From a bacterium (GTDB lineage Bacteria; Bacillota; Clostridia; Oscillospirales; Oscillospiraceae): DNA of 64,000 bases. The notes under the pieces are model-generated. The model saw only the letters and a program-made list of their open reading frames with translations. It was not told the origin of the DNA and searched no databases. Location: positions 1-64,000 of the forward strand of contig SFQY01000007.1 of NCBI GenBank assembly GCA_004562395.1, in the 5' to 3' direction. Position numbers and translations under genes: made by a program. Shown here piece after piece: positions 25,689 to 34,140 of this stretch. How positions within the stretch are numbered: position 1 is the stretch's first letter; each line of letters begins with the position of its first letter.

Positions 25689-27458
25689 ATGATGCAATCC
25701 AGAACACATAACTGCGGAGAACTGCGCCTTTCCGACGCGGGGAAAACCGTAACCATTGTTGGCTGGCTGGAGAATGTCCGGGAAGTGGGCGCGAATTTCG
25801 CTTTCTGCGTTCTGCGGGATTACTACGGCACCACCCAGGTGGTCATTGAGAACGAGGAAATGATGCGCGCTGTCAAGCCCATCAACAAGGAGTCCACCAT
25901 TTCCGTCACCGGTGTTGTCCGGGAGCGGGAGAGCAAGAATCCCAAGCTGCCCACCGGCGAGATCGAAGTGGTCCCTGAGAAAATTGAGGTGCTGGGCAAG
26001 TGCGTTCACAACCAGCTGCCCTTTGAGATCAACAAGAGTAAGGATGCCGACGAGAACACCCGGCTGAAGTACCGCTTCCTGGACCTGCGCAACCCTGCCG
26101 TCAAGCGCAATATCGTGCTGCGCTGCCAGGTGGTGGCGGAGCTGCGGCGGCTGATGACCGAGAAGGGCTTCCTGGAGATCACCACCCCCATCCTCACCGC
26201 CTCCTCCCCCGAGGGCGCCCGGGACTACCTGGTTCCTGCCCGGAACCACCCCGGCAAATTCTATGCCCTGCCCCAGGCTCCCCAGCAGTTCAAGCAGCTG
26301 CTGATGACCTCCGGCTTTGACCGGTATTTCCAGATCGCCCCCTGCTTCCGGGATGAGGATGCCCGGGCGGACCGGACTCCCGGCGAGTTCTACCAGCTGG
26401 ATATGGAGATGGCCTTCGCCACCCAGGAGGACGTGCTGTCCACCCTGGAGGATGTGCTGGTGCCGGTGTTTGAAAAGTTCGGCAAGTACAAGCGGGTCTC
26501 CCAGGCACCCTTCCGCCATATTCCCTTCAACGAGGCCATGGAGCGCTACGGCTCCGACAAGCCGGATCTGCGCATTGACCTGGAGATCCGGGACATTTCC
26601 GCGGAGGTCCAGGGCTGCGGCTTTGGCCCCTTCGAGGGCGCTACCGTCAAGGCCGTGGCGGTGGACAACTTTACCCAGGCGAGAAAGTGGATCGATAAGC
26701 TGCTGGCGGACGTGGAGGTCCAGACCGGAAACAAGGCCTGCTGGGTCAAGGTGGACGAGAACGGCAATCTCACCGGCGGCGTTTCCAAGTTCCTGGCCGA
26801 CTGCAAGGACGCCCTGACCGAAAAGCTGGATCTGAAGCCCGGCAGCTTCGTCTGCATGGCCGCGGGCAAGAAGGCCGCTGCCCAGAAAACCGCCGGCGTT
26901 ATCCGCACCCTGCTGGGCCGCCGGGTTCCCGGCCACTTCGACGAGGAGCAGTACGCCCTGTGCTGGATCGTGGACTTCCCCATGTACGAGATCGGCGAGG
27001 AGTCCGGCCAGCTGGAGTTCTGCCACAACCCCTTCTCCATGCCCCAGGGCGGCCTGAAGGCTCTGGAGGAGGCCGAGGGGGACACCGAGAAGCTGCTGGC
27101 CATCAACGCCGACCAGTACGACCTGGTGTGCAACGGCTATGAGTCCGCCTCCGGCGCCGTCCGGAACCACGATCCTGAGATCATGGTCAAGGCCTTCCAG
27201 ATGGTTGGCCTGGGCGAGGACGACGTCAAGGCCAAGTTCCCCGCCATGTACAATGCCTTCACCTACGGCGCGCCCCCTCATGCCGGCGCAGCCCCCGGTG
27301 TGGACCGGCTGATCATGCTGCTGACCGGTGAGGAGAGCATCCGGGAGGTCATCACCTTCCCCATGAACAAGAACGCCCAGGACCTGATGATGGGCGCCCC
27401 CACCGCCGTGGACAAGAGCCAGCTGGATACCGTCCACATTGCCCTGATCGAAGAATAA
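25689..27458 (+). CDS. aspS: Aspartyl-tRNA synthetase
   Basis: A 589-residue class II synthetase of the bacterial type. The N-terminal anticodon-binding OB fold covers about 1-105 (TVTIVGWLENVREVGANFAFCVLRD). Motif 1 lies near 150-175, motif 2 is FRDEDARADRTPGEFYQLD (about 220) and motif 3 is GVDRLIMLLTGEESIREVITFP (about 540). Between motifs 2 and 3 is the roughly 130-residue GAD insertion of bacterial enzymes. It charges tRNA-Asp in the cytosol. The start may be 25689 or the adjacent ATG 25692; AGAGAGGA lies upstream. Confidence 0.97.
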   Translation: MMQSRTHNCGELRLSDAGKTVTIVGWLENVREVGANFAFCVLRDYYGTTQVVIENEEMMRAVKPINKESTISVTGVVRERESKNPKLPTGEIEVVPEKIEVLGKCVHNQLPFEINKSKDADENTRLKYRFLDLRNPAVKRNIVLRCQVVAELRRLMTEKGFLEITTPILTASSPEGARDYLVPARNHPGKFYALPQAPQQFKQLLMTSGFDRYFQIAPCFRDEDARADRTPGEFYQLDMEMAFATQEDVLSTLEDVLVPVFEKFGKYKRVSQAPFRHIPFNEAMERYGSDKPDLRIDLEIRDISAEVQGCGFGPFEGATVKAVAVDNFTQARKWIDKLLADVEVQTGNKACWVKVDENGNLTGGVSKFLADCKDALTEKLDLKPGSFVCMAAGKKAAAQKTAGVIRTLLGRRVPGHFDEEQYALCWIVDFPMYEIGEESGQLEFCHNPFSMPQGGLKALEEAEGDTEKLLAINADQYDLVCNGYESASGAVRNHDPEIMVKAFQMVGLGEDDVKAKFPAMYNAFTYGAPPHAGAAPGVDRLIMLLTGEESIREVITFPMNKNAQDLMMGAPTAVDKSQLDTVHIALIEE

Positions 27459-27465
27459 TTTCCAA

Positions 27466-27492
27466 CACCCCGCCGCGGAAACCGGCGGGGTG
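27466..27492 (+). terminator. Hairpin after aspS
   Basis: CACCCCGCCG (27466-27475) pairs with CGGCGGGGTG (27483-27492). There is no clear T-run; it is probably the aspS terminator. Confidence 0.6.
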
Positions 27493-27520
27493 CTGCAGTT
27501 CCTGGGGGCATATGGCCGGT

Positions 27521-27692
27521 AAATGATCGTTTTGCGGCCTAACGGCCCCCTCTGACGAGGGGGCTGTCAGCGAAGCTGACTGGGGGAGAGAAAACCTGAA
27601 AGCTTTCGCATTCCTGGTAAATACGGGAAAAGACGGAACATTTTCTCTCCCTCAGTCGCTTCGCGACAGCTCCCTCATCAGAGGGAGCCTTG
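27521..27692. repeat. MITE-like element lacking its right terminus
   Basis: It begins AAATGATCGTTTT (27521-27533) and has the same interior as the copy at 4501, including GGCCCCCTCTGACGAGGGGGC, GTCAGCGAAGCTGAC and the GCTCCCTCATCAGAGGGAGC hairpin. It stops there: the expected TAAACGATCATTT end is missing. It fills most of the gap between aspS and module 6. Confidence 0.8.
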
Positions 27693-27812
27693 TTTTTTCG
27701 GGGATGCCAGGGCTTCTATTTGTATGAATTTACAATTTTTAAAAATCTTTTCCAAAAAGCGCAACCAAATTCAGATTTTGTCGAGATAGATAAGTAGAGA
27801 GGAGGCTTTCCG

Positions 27813-28370
27813 ATGGAGGATGCTCAGATCGTCTCTTTGTACTGGGACCGCGACGAGTCCGCGATCCGGGAGACGGAAACCAAATACGGCCGATATCTGA
27901 CCAAAATCGCCTGCAACATCTTAAACGATGTGGAGGACAGCCGGGAAAGCGTAAACGATACATATCTTGCCGCCTGGGACTCCATTCCGCCCCACCGGCC
28001 GGGAATCCTTTCCGCCTATCTTGCCAAGCTCACCCGCCGGATCTCCATTGACCGTTTCCGCTACCGCACCCGGGACAAACGGATGGGGTCGGAGTACGCG
28101 CTGTCTCTGGAGGAGCTGGGGGACTGCGTCTGCGGAGGGGACGCCACCCAGGAGGCTGTGAATGAAAAGCTGCTGGCGGACGCCATCGGGATCTATCTGC
28201 GGCTGCTGCCGGAGGATGCCCGGACCGCGTTTGTGGGGCGCTATTATTTCCTGGACCCCCTGAAAGAGGTGGCCGCCTACTGCGGAATGAGCGAAAGCAA
28301 AGCGAAATCCCTCCTTTACCGCACCCGGGTGGGATTGAAGGAATATCTGCAAAAGGAGGGGTACCTGTGA
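27813..28370 (+). CDS. ECF-like sigma-70 family sigma factor (module 6)
   Basis: A 185-residue sigma factor: MEDAQIVSLYWDRDESAIRE start, region 2 DVEDSRESVNDTYLAAWDSIPPHRP with SIDRFRYR, and region 4 PLKEVAAYCGMSESKAKSLLYRTRVGL. AGAGAGGAGG is 8 nt before the ATG. It overlaps the GTG of the next gene (GTGA). It lies 10 kb from the other five modules but has the same organisation and a repeat element upstream, suggesting separate transfer or rearrangement of one module. Confidence 0.9.
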   Translation: MEDAQIVSLYWDRDESAIRETETKYGRYLTKIACNILNDVEDSRESVNDTYLAAWDSIPPHRPGILSAYLAKLTRRISIDRFRYRTRDKRMGSEYALSLEELGDCVCGGDATQEAVNEKLLADAIGIYLRLLPEDARTAFVGRYYFLDPLKEVAAYCGMSESKAKSLLYRTRVGLKEYLQKEGYL

Positions 28371-29032
28371 CTGTTGACACCCTGCACGATGCTCTGACCC
28401 TGCTGCCTGCCGATCTGGTGGCTCAGACCGATGAAAGGCGCTGCCGCAAGAGCAGGCGCGTTCACTGGCAGCGCTGGGCTGCCATGGCCGCATGCCTGGT
28501 TCTGATCCTGGGGGGCACTCTGCTGTTCCGGAGCCGGTTGTTCCGGATGGGAAAAACATCCGCCAATGCGTTCAGAACGGAAAGCGCTATGGCGGACGCG
28601 GCGGAGGCGTCTCCCAGGGAGGAGCAGGCGGTTATGAGCGCCGCCGGTACCCTTTCCGGACCTCCCTGCCTGACGGTCCGCTCCGGTGACGCTTCCATGG
28701 TGGTGGGTTCTCTGGACTTTTCCTGGACGGTGGAGGCAGAGGACAGCGGCTCCGCCAGTGTCACCTGCGACGGTAAGCCCTGGGAAGATCCGGAAAATAC
28801 CCCCCTTCTGGAGGCGGAGGAAATGACCCTCTTCCTTTCCTGGGAGGTTTCCCCCGGAAGGGTGACGGTCCGCTGCCGGAGGGAAGATGGGACTCTGGTG
28901 GAGGAAATGGAAACCGAAGGATCCGCCCTGACCCTGAAGCCCGGCACATACCTGTATGAGATCAGCGCCGAATGGGAGCAGGGCAGCGCCGGCTACCTGT
29001 TCCGGGTGACGGCGCCGGAGAAAGGGGATTGA
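28367..29032 (+). CDS. Small single-pass membrane partner of sigma factor (module 6)
   Basis: A 221-residue protein starting at a GTG inside the sigma stop. The cytosolic part is about 38 residues (Arg-rich near CRKSRRVHWQRW), then one helix (AAMAACLVLILGGTLLF) and an extracytoplasmic domain of about 155 residues with an immunoglobulin-like beta pattern (VTVRCRREDGTLVEEMETEGSALTLKPGTYLYEISAEW). It is much shorter than the other partners and not clearly homologous to their outer domains. An anti-sigma role is inferred from position and topology. Confidence 0.75.
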   Translation: MTVDTLHDALTLLPADLVAQTDERRCRKSRRVHWQRWAAMAACLVLILGGTLLFRSRLFRMGKTSANAFRTESAMADAAEASPREEQAVMSAAGTLSGPPCLTVRSGDASMVVGSLDFSWTVEAEDSGSASVTCDGKPWEDPENTPLLEAEEMTLFLSWEVSPGRVTVRCRREDGTLVEEMETEGSALTLKPGTYLYEISAEWEQGSAGYLFRVTAPEKGD

Positions 29033-29034
29033 CC

Positions 29035-29124
29035 ATGAAGATGATCCAGGTGTATACCGCGGTACTGATTACGATCCTGCTGCTGGCCCTGACCGGCGGG
29101 CTGTTTCCGGCTGTTTTGGGATAA
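29035..29124 (+). CDS. Tiny membrane peptide (29 aa)
   Basis: A 29-residue frame (MKMIQVYTAVLITILLLALT, then GGLFPAVLG) two nt after the stop of the module 6 partner, with AAAGGGGA 6-8 nt before its ATG. It is one hydrophobic helix. Tight coupling suggests a third component of module 6, but no homologue is known to me and chance cannot be excluded. Confidence 0.5.
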   Translation: MKMIQVYTAVLITILLLALTGGLFPAVLG

Positions 29125-29198
29125 AGGGAAATTAATTTGCGGATCCCTGTTTAACCTCCGGCTTTTTGGTCTATACTCAGCCTCGGAGGTGCTTGAAT

Positions 29199-29888
29199 AT
29201 GAGCGACAACAAACGCGGCCGCGGCTTCGCGGGAAAGGGCTACTACATAGCCCTGATCCTGTGCGCCGCAGCCATCGGGATCACAAGCTATGTATACTAC
29301 CGCAACGCGGAGAAGACCAGGGAGGTTTCTCTCCAGGAGACACAGGAGGAGATCCTGGTCGGAACCATGGGCACCGAGGATGTGCCGGTGCTGGCCACCG
29401 AGACCCAGCCCCAGACCCAGGCCACCGTCCCCGCGCCTCAGCAGACCACTCCCGCACCCACCGGAAAAAAGACGCTGAAGACTACGTCCCCTGTGGCCGG
29501 TGAGACCATCTCCGGCTACTCCATGGAAGCTCTGAGCTACAACCAGACCACCCGGGACTGGCGGGTCCACAACGGTGTGGACATTGCCGCCGAGGCGGGG
29601 ACCGAGGTCTGCGCCGCCGCGGAGGGCAAGGTGTATACCGTTTATGAGGACGACGCCATGGGCTGTACCGTGGTGATCCGCCATGATGACGGGTATACCA
29701 CCAAGTATTCCAGCCTGGCGGATAATCTGGCGGTAAAGGCCGGGGATACCGTAACCATGGGACAGGTTATCGGCTATGCCGGGGATACTGCCATCGTGGA
29801 AACCACCCTGGGCAGCCATGTTCACTTCAGTGTTACCCACAACGACGAACCTATGGATCCTGCCGAATTCCTGGCTCTGGGCCAATAA
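29199..29888 (+). CDS. LytM/M23-domain membrane protein, SpoIIQ-like
   Basis: A 229-residue protein with a cytosolic basic N-terminus, one membrane helix (about 13-33), a Thr/Pro/Gln linker (about 60-100) and a C-terminal M23 domain (about 118-225). The zinc motifs are visible: HNGVD in WRVHNGVDIAA and HVH in LGSHVHFSV, so the site looks complete. Size and layout match SpoIIQ, the forespore half of the SpoIIQ-SpoIIIAH channel, where Clostridia keep the metal site that Bacillus lost. I saw no convincing sigma-F promoter; a TATACT box lies at 29172. An ordinary M23 cell-wall peptidase remains possible. CTCGGAGGTG precedes the ATG. Confidence 0.8.
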   Translation: MSDNKRGRGFAGKGYYIALILCAAAIGITSYVYYRNAEKTREVSLQETQEEILVGTMGTEDVPVLATETQPQTQATVPAPQQTTPAPTGKKTLKTTSPVAGETISGYSMEALSYNQTTRDWRVHNGVDIAAEAGTEVCAAAEGKVYTVYEDDAMGCTVVIRHDDGYTTKYSSLADNLAVKAGDTVTMGQVIGYAGDTAIVETTLGSHVHFSVTHNDEPMDPAEFLALGQ

Positions 29889-29920
29889 CAGGCAATTGTT
29901 TTTCTTTCCTCTTTGATACG

Positions 29921-29952
29921 CCTCCGGGAGATATCCCGGAGGTTTTCCTTTT
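29921..29952 (+). terminator. Intrinsic terminator
   Basis: CCTCCGGGA (29921-29929), a GATA loop, TCCCGGAGG (29934-29942), then TTTTCCTTTTT. Confidence 0.88.
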
Positions 29953-30106
29953 TCCGACCGGCAGGGGAGGACCGCTGCGCTTCCGCTTGGAACTTGTTTC
30001 TTGTTCATCCTGCCGGAAACTGACGCGAAATTTTGTGTGTTTTGCACAGGAAAACAGATGTCCGTCAGCAATTTTACACAATTTTGCATTCTGACGAAAA
30101 TAAGCA

Positions 30107-30135
30107 TTGCATTCGGGGCGGCATTCGTGTATAAT
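30107..30135 (+). promoter_or_regulatory. Promoter of the EF-G paralogue
   Basis: TTGCAT (30107-30112), a 17-nt spacer and TATAAT (30130-30135), 66 nt before the start codon. Confidence 0.75.
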
Positions 30136-30200
30136 GTCACTATTCGGGTGTCCGCGCCCACTTGGAAGGATTCCCCTTCCCGAAAGGAGTAAGAACAACA

Positions 30201-32264
30201 ATGTACACCGTAAATTCCATCCGTAACATCTGTCTGCTCGGACACAGCGGCAGCGGCAAAACCGCTCTGGCTGAGAGCTTGCTTTACATGACCGGGGCCA
30301 TTGACCGTATGGGCAAGAATGCCGACGGCAATACCGTTTGCGATTATGATCCCGAGGAGATCCGCCGCCACATCTCCATCTCCACCTCCGTGGTTCCGCT
30401 GGAGTACCACAATGTGAAGATCAATGTGCTGGATACCCCGGGCGCCTTTGACTTCTCCGGTGCCGTTATGGAAGCCCTCCGGGCTGCCGACGCTGCCATC
30501 CTGGTCTGCTCCGCGAAGGACGGCATCACCGTGGGCTTTGAGAAGGCCTGGAAGTACTGCGAAGAGCGCAATATGCCCCGCTTTGTTTACATTTCCAAGG
30601 TGGATGAGGATCACTCCGACTACAACGCCACCTTCGAAGCCCTCCGGGCCAAGTACGGCAATAAGATCGCTCCTGTGGTGGTGCCCATCTGGGACGCCAG
30701 CCACAAGGTCACCGGCATCATCGACGTGCTGAACAAGCGCGCCTATGAGATGAAGAACCTGAAGCGTGTGGAGATCGCCGTGCCCGATGACAAGCTTCCC
30801 GTTATCGAGGAGTTCAACGACGCCCTGAAGGAGGCCGTTGCCGAGACTGACGAGGCCCTGATGGACCGCTTCTTCGAGGGAGACGACTTTACTTACCGGG
30901 AAATGATCACCGGTCTGCACCAGGGCGTGGCAGAGTTGAGCCTGTTCCCCGTGCTGTGCGGCTCCGGCGTGACCTGCCTGGGCAGTCTGATGCTGATGGA
31001 TCACATCATCGACCTGCTGCCCAACCCCGTCCAGGGCAACTACCATAAGGCGACCACCGCCGACGGCAAGGTGGAAGAGTTCGTGGTTTCCCCCGGCGGC
31101 GTCCCCTGCGCCTTCGTCTGGAAGACCGTTTCCGACCAGTACGGCAAGTATTCCTACGTGAAGGTCCTCTCCGGCGAGATCACCTCCGACACCACTCTGG
31201 TCAACGCCCGCACCGGCGAGACCGAGAAGCTGGGCCGTCTGTATACCCTGTGCGGCAAGAAGGCCAACGAGGTCAAGGCCCTGAGCTGCGGCGATATCGG
31301 TGCCTTCGGCAAGCTGGACCGGGTCAAGACCGGCGATACCCTGTGCGATCCCAGAAAGGTCGTGTCTCTGAAGCAGATTCCCTACGCACCTCCCTGCTAC
31401 TCCATGGCCATTACCCCCAAGGTCAAGGGCCAGGAAGACAAGGTCGGCACCGGCCTGAACCGGCTGAACGAGGAAGATCCCTCCTTCACCCTGGTCAACA
31501 ATGCCGAGACCAAGCAGCTGGTGCTGTCCGGCGCCGGCGACCAGCAGCTGGATGTGCTGGTGTCCAAGCTGAAGGGCCGCTTCGGTGTGGAAGCTGTCCT
31601 GTCTCCGGCAAAGGTTGCCTACCGGGAGAAGATCAAGAAAAAGGTGGAGGCCCACGGCCGTCACAAGAAGCAGACCGGCGGCAGCGGCCAGTTCGGTGAT
31701 GTCTGGGTCCGGTTCGAGCCCCAGGACGAGCAGGACGATCTGATCTTCGCCGAGGAAGTCTTCGGCGGCTCCGTGCCCAGAAACTTCTATCCCGCCGTGG
31801 AAAAGGGCCTGCAGGAAGCCGTTCAGAAGGGCCCCCTGGCCGGATATCCTCTGGTTGGCCTGAAGGCCGTGCTGTATGACGGATCCTACCATCCCGTTGA
31901 CTCCAACGAAATGGCCTTTAAGCTGGCGGCGATCCTGGCCTATAAGGAAGCCATGCCCAACGCCAATCCCACTCTGCTGGAGCCCATCGGCGCTTTGGCG
32001 GTTTCCGTTCCCGAGGCCTACGTGGGCGATGTCATGGGCGATCTGAGCAAGCGCCGGGGCCGTCCCATGGGCATGAACCCCGATCATGATGGCAACACCG
32101 TCATCGAGGCGGAGGTTCCCATGGCCGAGATGGGCAGCTATGCCATTGACCTGCGGGCCATGACCCAGGCCCGGGGCAGCTTCACCCTGGAGTTCGTCCG
32201 CTATGAGGAAGTTCCCAAGGCCAACCAGGCAAAGATCATTGCCGACGCCAAGAACGACGATTAA
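30201..32264 (+). CDS. EF-G-like translational GTPase (FusA paralogue)
   Basis: A 687-residue GTPase with the five-domain layout of elongation factor G. The P loop is GHSGSGKTAL rather than the canonical AHxDAGKTT; G3 is DTPGAFDF and G4 is SKVDED in place of NKxD. Domain IV (about 475-590, HGRHKKQTGGSGQFGDVWVRFEP) and the C-terminal domain V (MGDLSKRRGRPMGMN) are present. This pattern marks the divergent EF-G2-like paralogues found beside the main fusA in many Firmicutes. The exact task (translation, recycling or tolerance) is not established. The ATG at 30201 is set by AAAGGAG 12 nt upstream. Confidence 0.88.
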   Translation: MYTVNSIRNICLLGHSGSGKTALAESLLYMTGAIDRMGKNADGNTVCDYDPEEIRRHISISTSVVPLEYHNVKINVLDTPGAFDFSGAVMEALRAADAAILVCSAKDGITVGFEKAWKYCEERNMPRFVYISKVDEDHSDYNATFEALRAKYGNKIAPVVVPIWDASHKVTGIIDVLNKRAYEMKNLKRVEIAVPDDKLPVIEEFNDALKEAVAETDEALMDRFFEGDDFTYREMITGLHQGVAELSLFPVLCGSGVTCLGSLMLMDHIIDLLPNPVQGNYHKATTADGKVEEFVVSPGGVPCAFVWKTVSDQYGKYSYVKVLSGEITSDTTLVNARTGETEKLGRLYTLCGKKANEVKALSCGDIGAFGKLDRVKTGDTLCDPRKVVSLKQIPYAPPCYSMAITPKVKGQEDKVGTGLNRLNEEDPSFTLVNNAETKQLVLSGAGDQQLDVLVSKLKGRFGVEAVLSPAKVAYREKIKKKVEAHGRHKKQTGGSGQFGDVWVRFEPQDEQDDLIFAEEVFGGSVPRNFYPAVEKGLQEAVQKGPLAGYPLVGLKAVLYDGSYHPVDSNEMAFKLAAILAYKEAMPNANPTLLEPIGALAVSVPEAYVGDVMGDLSKRRGRPMGMNPDHDGNTVIEAEVPMAEMGSYAIDLRAMTQARGSFTLEFVRYEEVPKANQAKIIADAKNDD

Positions 32265-32274
32265 TCAAAAAACC

Positions 32275-32303
32275 GCGCGGAAGGGGAAACCCTTCCGCGC
32301 TTT
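32275..32303 (+). terminator. Intrinsic terminator
   Basis: An 11-bp perfect stem, GCGCGGAAGGG / CCCTTCCGCGC, with a GAAA tetraloop (32286-32289), then TTT. Confidence 0.8.
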
Positions 32304-32323
32304 ATGCTTATGATGATTGATCG

Positions 32324-32503
32324 TTTGCGCTTGTACCATTCGTAGGGCGGGGTCATGACCCCGCCGACCACTTTCGGAAACCGAGCGCTTAACTCAATGT
32401 GGAAACGAAATATTGCACAACCAACCTACCGTGCAGTCAACATTACCGATCGGCGGGGTCATGACCCCGCCCTACGAAAAGGTACGAAGATAAACGATCC
32501 TTT
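32324..32503. repeat. MITE-like element, GGGGTCATGACCCC core
   Basis: Left terminus GATTGATCGTTTGC (from about 32324), right terminus TAAACGATCCTTT (32491-32503). Next to the ends lie CGTAGGGCGGGGTCATGACCCCGCC (split by strand symmetry) and its inverted copy GGCGGGGTCATGACCCCGCCCTACG. The same core, with quite different termini, occurs at 56915-57110. It has no coding capacity. Confidence 0.8.
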
Positions 32504-32606
32504 ACAGCTGCAACGAAACCGGGTGGGATCGGAAAGGAACCATGACGGATACACCGAACCCCCATTCGCGGCGGACCGTGCCTTTAAAACGATTCTTTCC
32601 GGCTTG

Positions 32607-32648
32607 TAAAAAAACAAAATCAGGGCAGCTCCGGAGGGCTGCCCTGAT
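32607..32648 (-). terminator. Terminator of hisS
   Basis: Read on the minus strand, ATCAGGGCAGC pairs with GCTGCCCTGAT (stem 32619-32648), followed by TTTGTTTTTTT. Confidence 0.88.
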
Positions 32649-32661
32649 GTTTATGGAATCC

Positions 32662-34017
32662 TTATTTTTCGAGAATAACGGCACAGCCGGCGGCGTCCAC
32701 GGCGGCTTTGATGTGGGCGGCGGCTTCCGCGGGAGCCAGCTTGACCTGCTCGCCGGTCTTCATGTTCTTCACGGAACACATGCCCTCGGCGATCTCATCC
32801 TCGCCCAGAAGGACGGCGAAGGGAACCTCCAGTTTGTTGGCGTAGGCCATCTTCTGCTTGAACTTCTTCTGCTCACCGTAGAGCTGGACCCGGATACCGG
32901 CGCTGCGGAGGGTTTCCGCCAGAGCGATGGCGGGGCCGGGATCGGCGGTCATGGGCAGCACCAAAGCGTCAGCGGGGGCGCTGGGAAGCTGAGGATTCAG
33001 CAGGCCCTGCTCGTCCAGCACATAGAACAGTCTCGTCAGGCCGATGGAAATGCCCACGCCGGGGAGCTGTTTGTCGATATAGTATCCGGCCAGATTGTCA
33101 TAGCGGCCGCCGGAGCAGACGGAACCGATTTCCGGATGATCCAGAAGTGTGGTTTCGTAAACGGTGCCGGTGTAGTAATCCAGGCCTCTGGCAATGGTCA
33201 GGTCCACGGCAAAATTCGCTTCGGGAACCCCGAAGGCCGCCAGATTGCTGCATACGGCTTTCAGCTCGGAAAGGCCAAGGTCAAAGGTCTCGTTCCGTCC
33301 GGCGTAGCCCTCCAGAGCTGCCAGGACTTCGGCGTTGGTACCCTTGATGGCGATGAATGTCAGGATCTCCTCCGCCTGGGACTCCGTCAAACCGCAGTCC
33401 TCCAGCAGGATCAGCTTCACCTTCTCCGGGCCGATCTTGTCCAGCTTGTCCACGGTGCGCATGATGTCGCCGCTCTTTTCCGAAAGTCCCAGCATGGCGT
33501 AAAAGCCGTTCAGGATCTTGCGGTTGTTGACGTGGATCTGGAACCGGGTCAGGCCGAAGCCCCGGAACACCTTGTAGATGATGGCGGGGATCTCCGCCTC
33601 ATTCAGAATGTCCAGCTTCCCGTCGCCGATGATGTCGATGTCCGCCTGGTAGAATTCCCGGAACCGGCCCCGCTGGGCCCGCTCGCCCCGGTAGACCTTG
33701 CTGATCTGGAACCGGCGGAAGGGGAAGGCAAGCTCGTTATAGTGCAGTGCCACATATTTGGCCAGGGGGACCGTCAGGTCAAAGCGCAGGGCCAGGTCGC
33801 TGTCGCCCTTGGTAAAGCGGTAGATCTGCTTTTCCGTTTCACCGCCGCCCTTGGCCAGCAGGATCTGGGCGTCCTCGATCACCGGGGTGTCCAGGGGCGC
33901 GAAGCCGTAGGAGGCGTAGGTGCCGCGCAGAATTTCGGCCATTTTTTCAAATTGAATCTGTTTGGAGGGCAGAAGCTCCATAAAACCGGACAGAGTCCGG
34001 GGCTTGATGATTTCCAT
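32662..34017 (-). CDS. hisS: Histidyl-tRNA synthetase
   Basis: A 451-residue class II synthetase that charges tRNA-His. Motif 2 is in YRGERAQRGRFREFYQADIDI (about 113-133). The histidine-A motif is IARGLDYYTGTVYE (about 265) and motif 3 includes CSGGRYDNLAG and GVGISIGLTRLF. The C-terminal anticodon-binding domain covers about 350-450 (LVLPMTADPGPAIALAETLRSAGIRVQL). GGAAAGGA is 8 nt upstream of the ATG at 34017. It follows mgsA on the same strand, with an AT-rich inverted repeat between them. Confidence 0.96.
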   Translation of the reverse strand: MEIIKPRTLSGFMELLPSKQIQFEKMAEILRGTYASYGFAPLDTPVIEDAQILLAKGGGETEKQIYRFTKGDSDLALRFDLTVPLAKYVALHYNELAFPFRRFQISKVYRGERAQRGRFREFYQADIDIIGDGKLDILNEAEIPAIIYKVFRGFGLTRFQIHVNNRKILNGFYAMLGLSEKSGDIMRTVDKLDKIGPEKVKLILLEDCGLTESQAEEILTFIAIKGTNAEVLAALEGYAGRNETFDLGLSELKAVCSNLAAFGVPEANFAVDLTIARGLDYYTGTVYETTLLDHPEIGSVCSGGRYDNLAGYYIDKQLPGVGISIGLTRLFYVLDEQGLLNPQLPSAPADALVLPMTADPGPAIALAETLRSAGIRVQLYGEQKKFKQKMAYANKLEVPFAVLLGEDEIAEGMCSVKNMKTGEQVKLAPAEAAAHIKAAVDAAGCAVILEK

Positions 34018-34040
34018 GGATATATCCTTTCCGAATAAAG

Positions 34041-34124
34041 TGAGATATAAGATACGAGATATAAGATACAAGATATTCCGAAGAATCCGATATCTTATAT
34101 CCTATATCTCGTATCTTCTATCTC
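34041..34124. repeat. AT-rich inverted repeat built of ATATAAGAT units
   Basis: The left arm runs 34041-34078 and the right arm 34081-34124 (TGAGATATAAGATACGAG against CTCGTATCTTCTATCTCA and so on), giving a long imperfect hairpin of short repeated units. It lies between mgsA and hisS. A single arm of the same kind is found at 57168-57205. Confidence 0.8.
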
Positions 34125-34140
34125 AGGTTTCTCTAATTGA

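Noticed and set aside
29125..29198. Sigma-F promoter for the SpoIIQ-like gene
   Set aside because: A GTTTA box exists, but the -10 side (GGTCTATACT) does not fit the GGnnAnAnT pattern.
34041..34124. AT-rich hairpin as a tRNA or structured RNA gene
   Set aside because: Composed of simple repeated units; no cloverleaf or conserved tRNA boxes.
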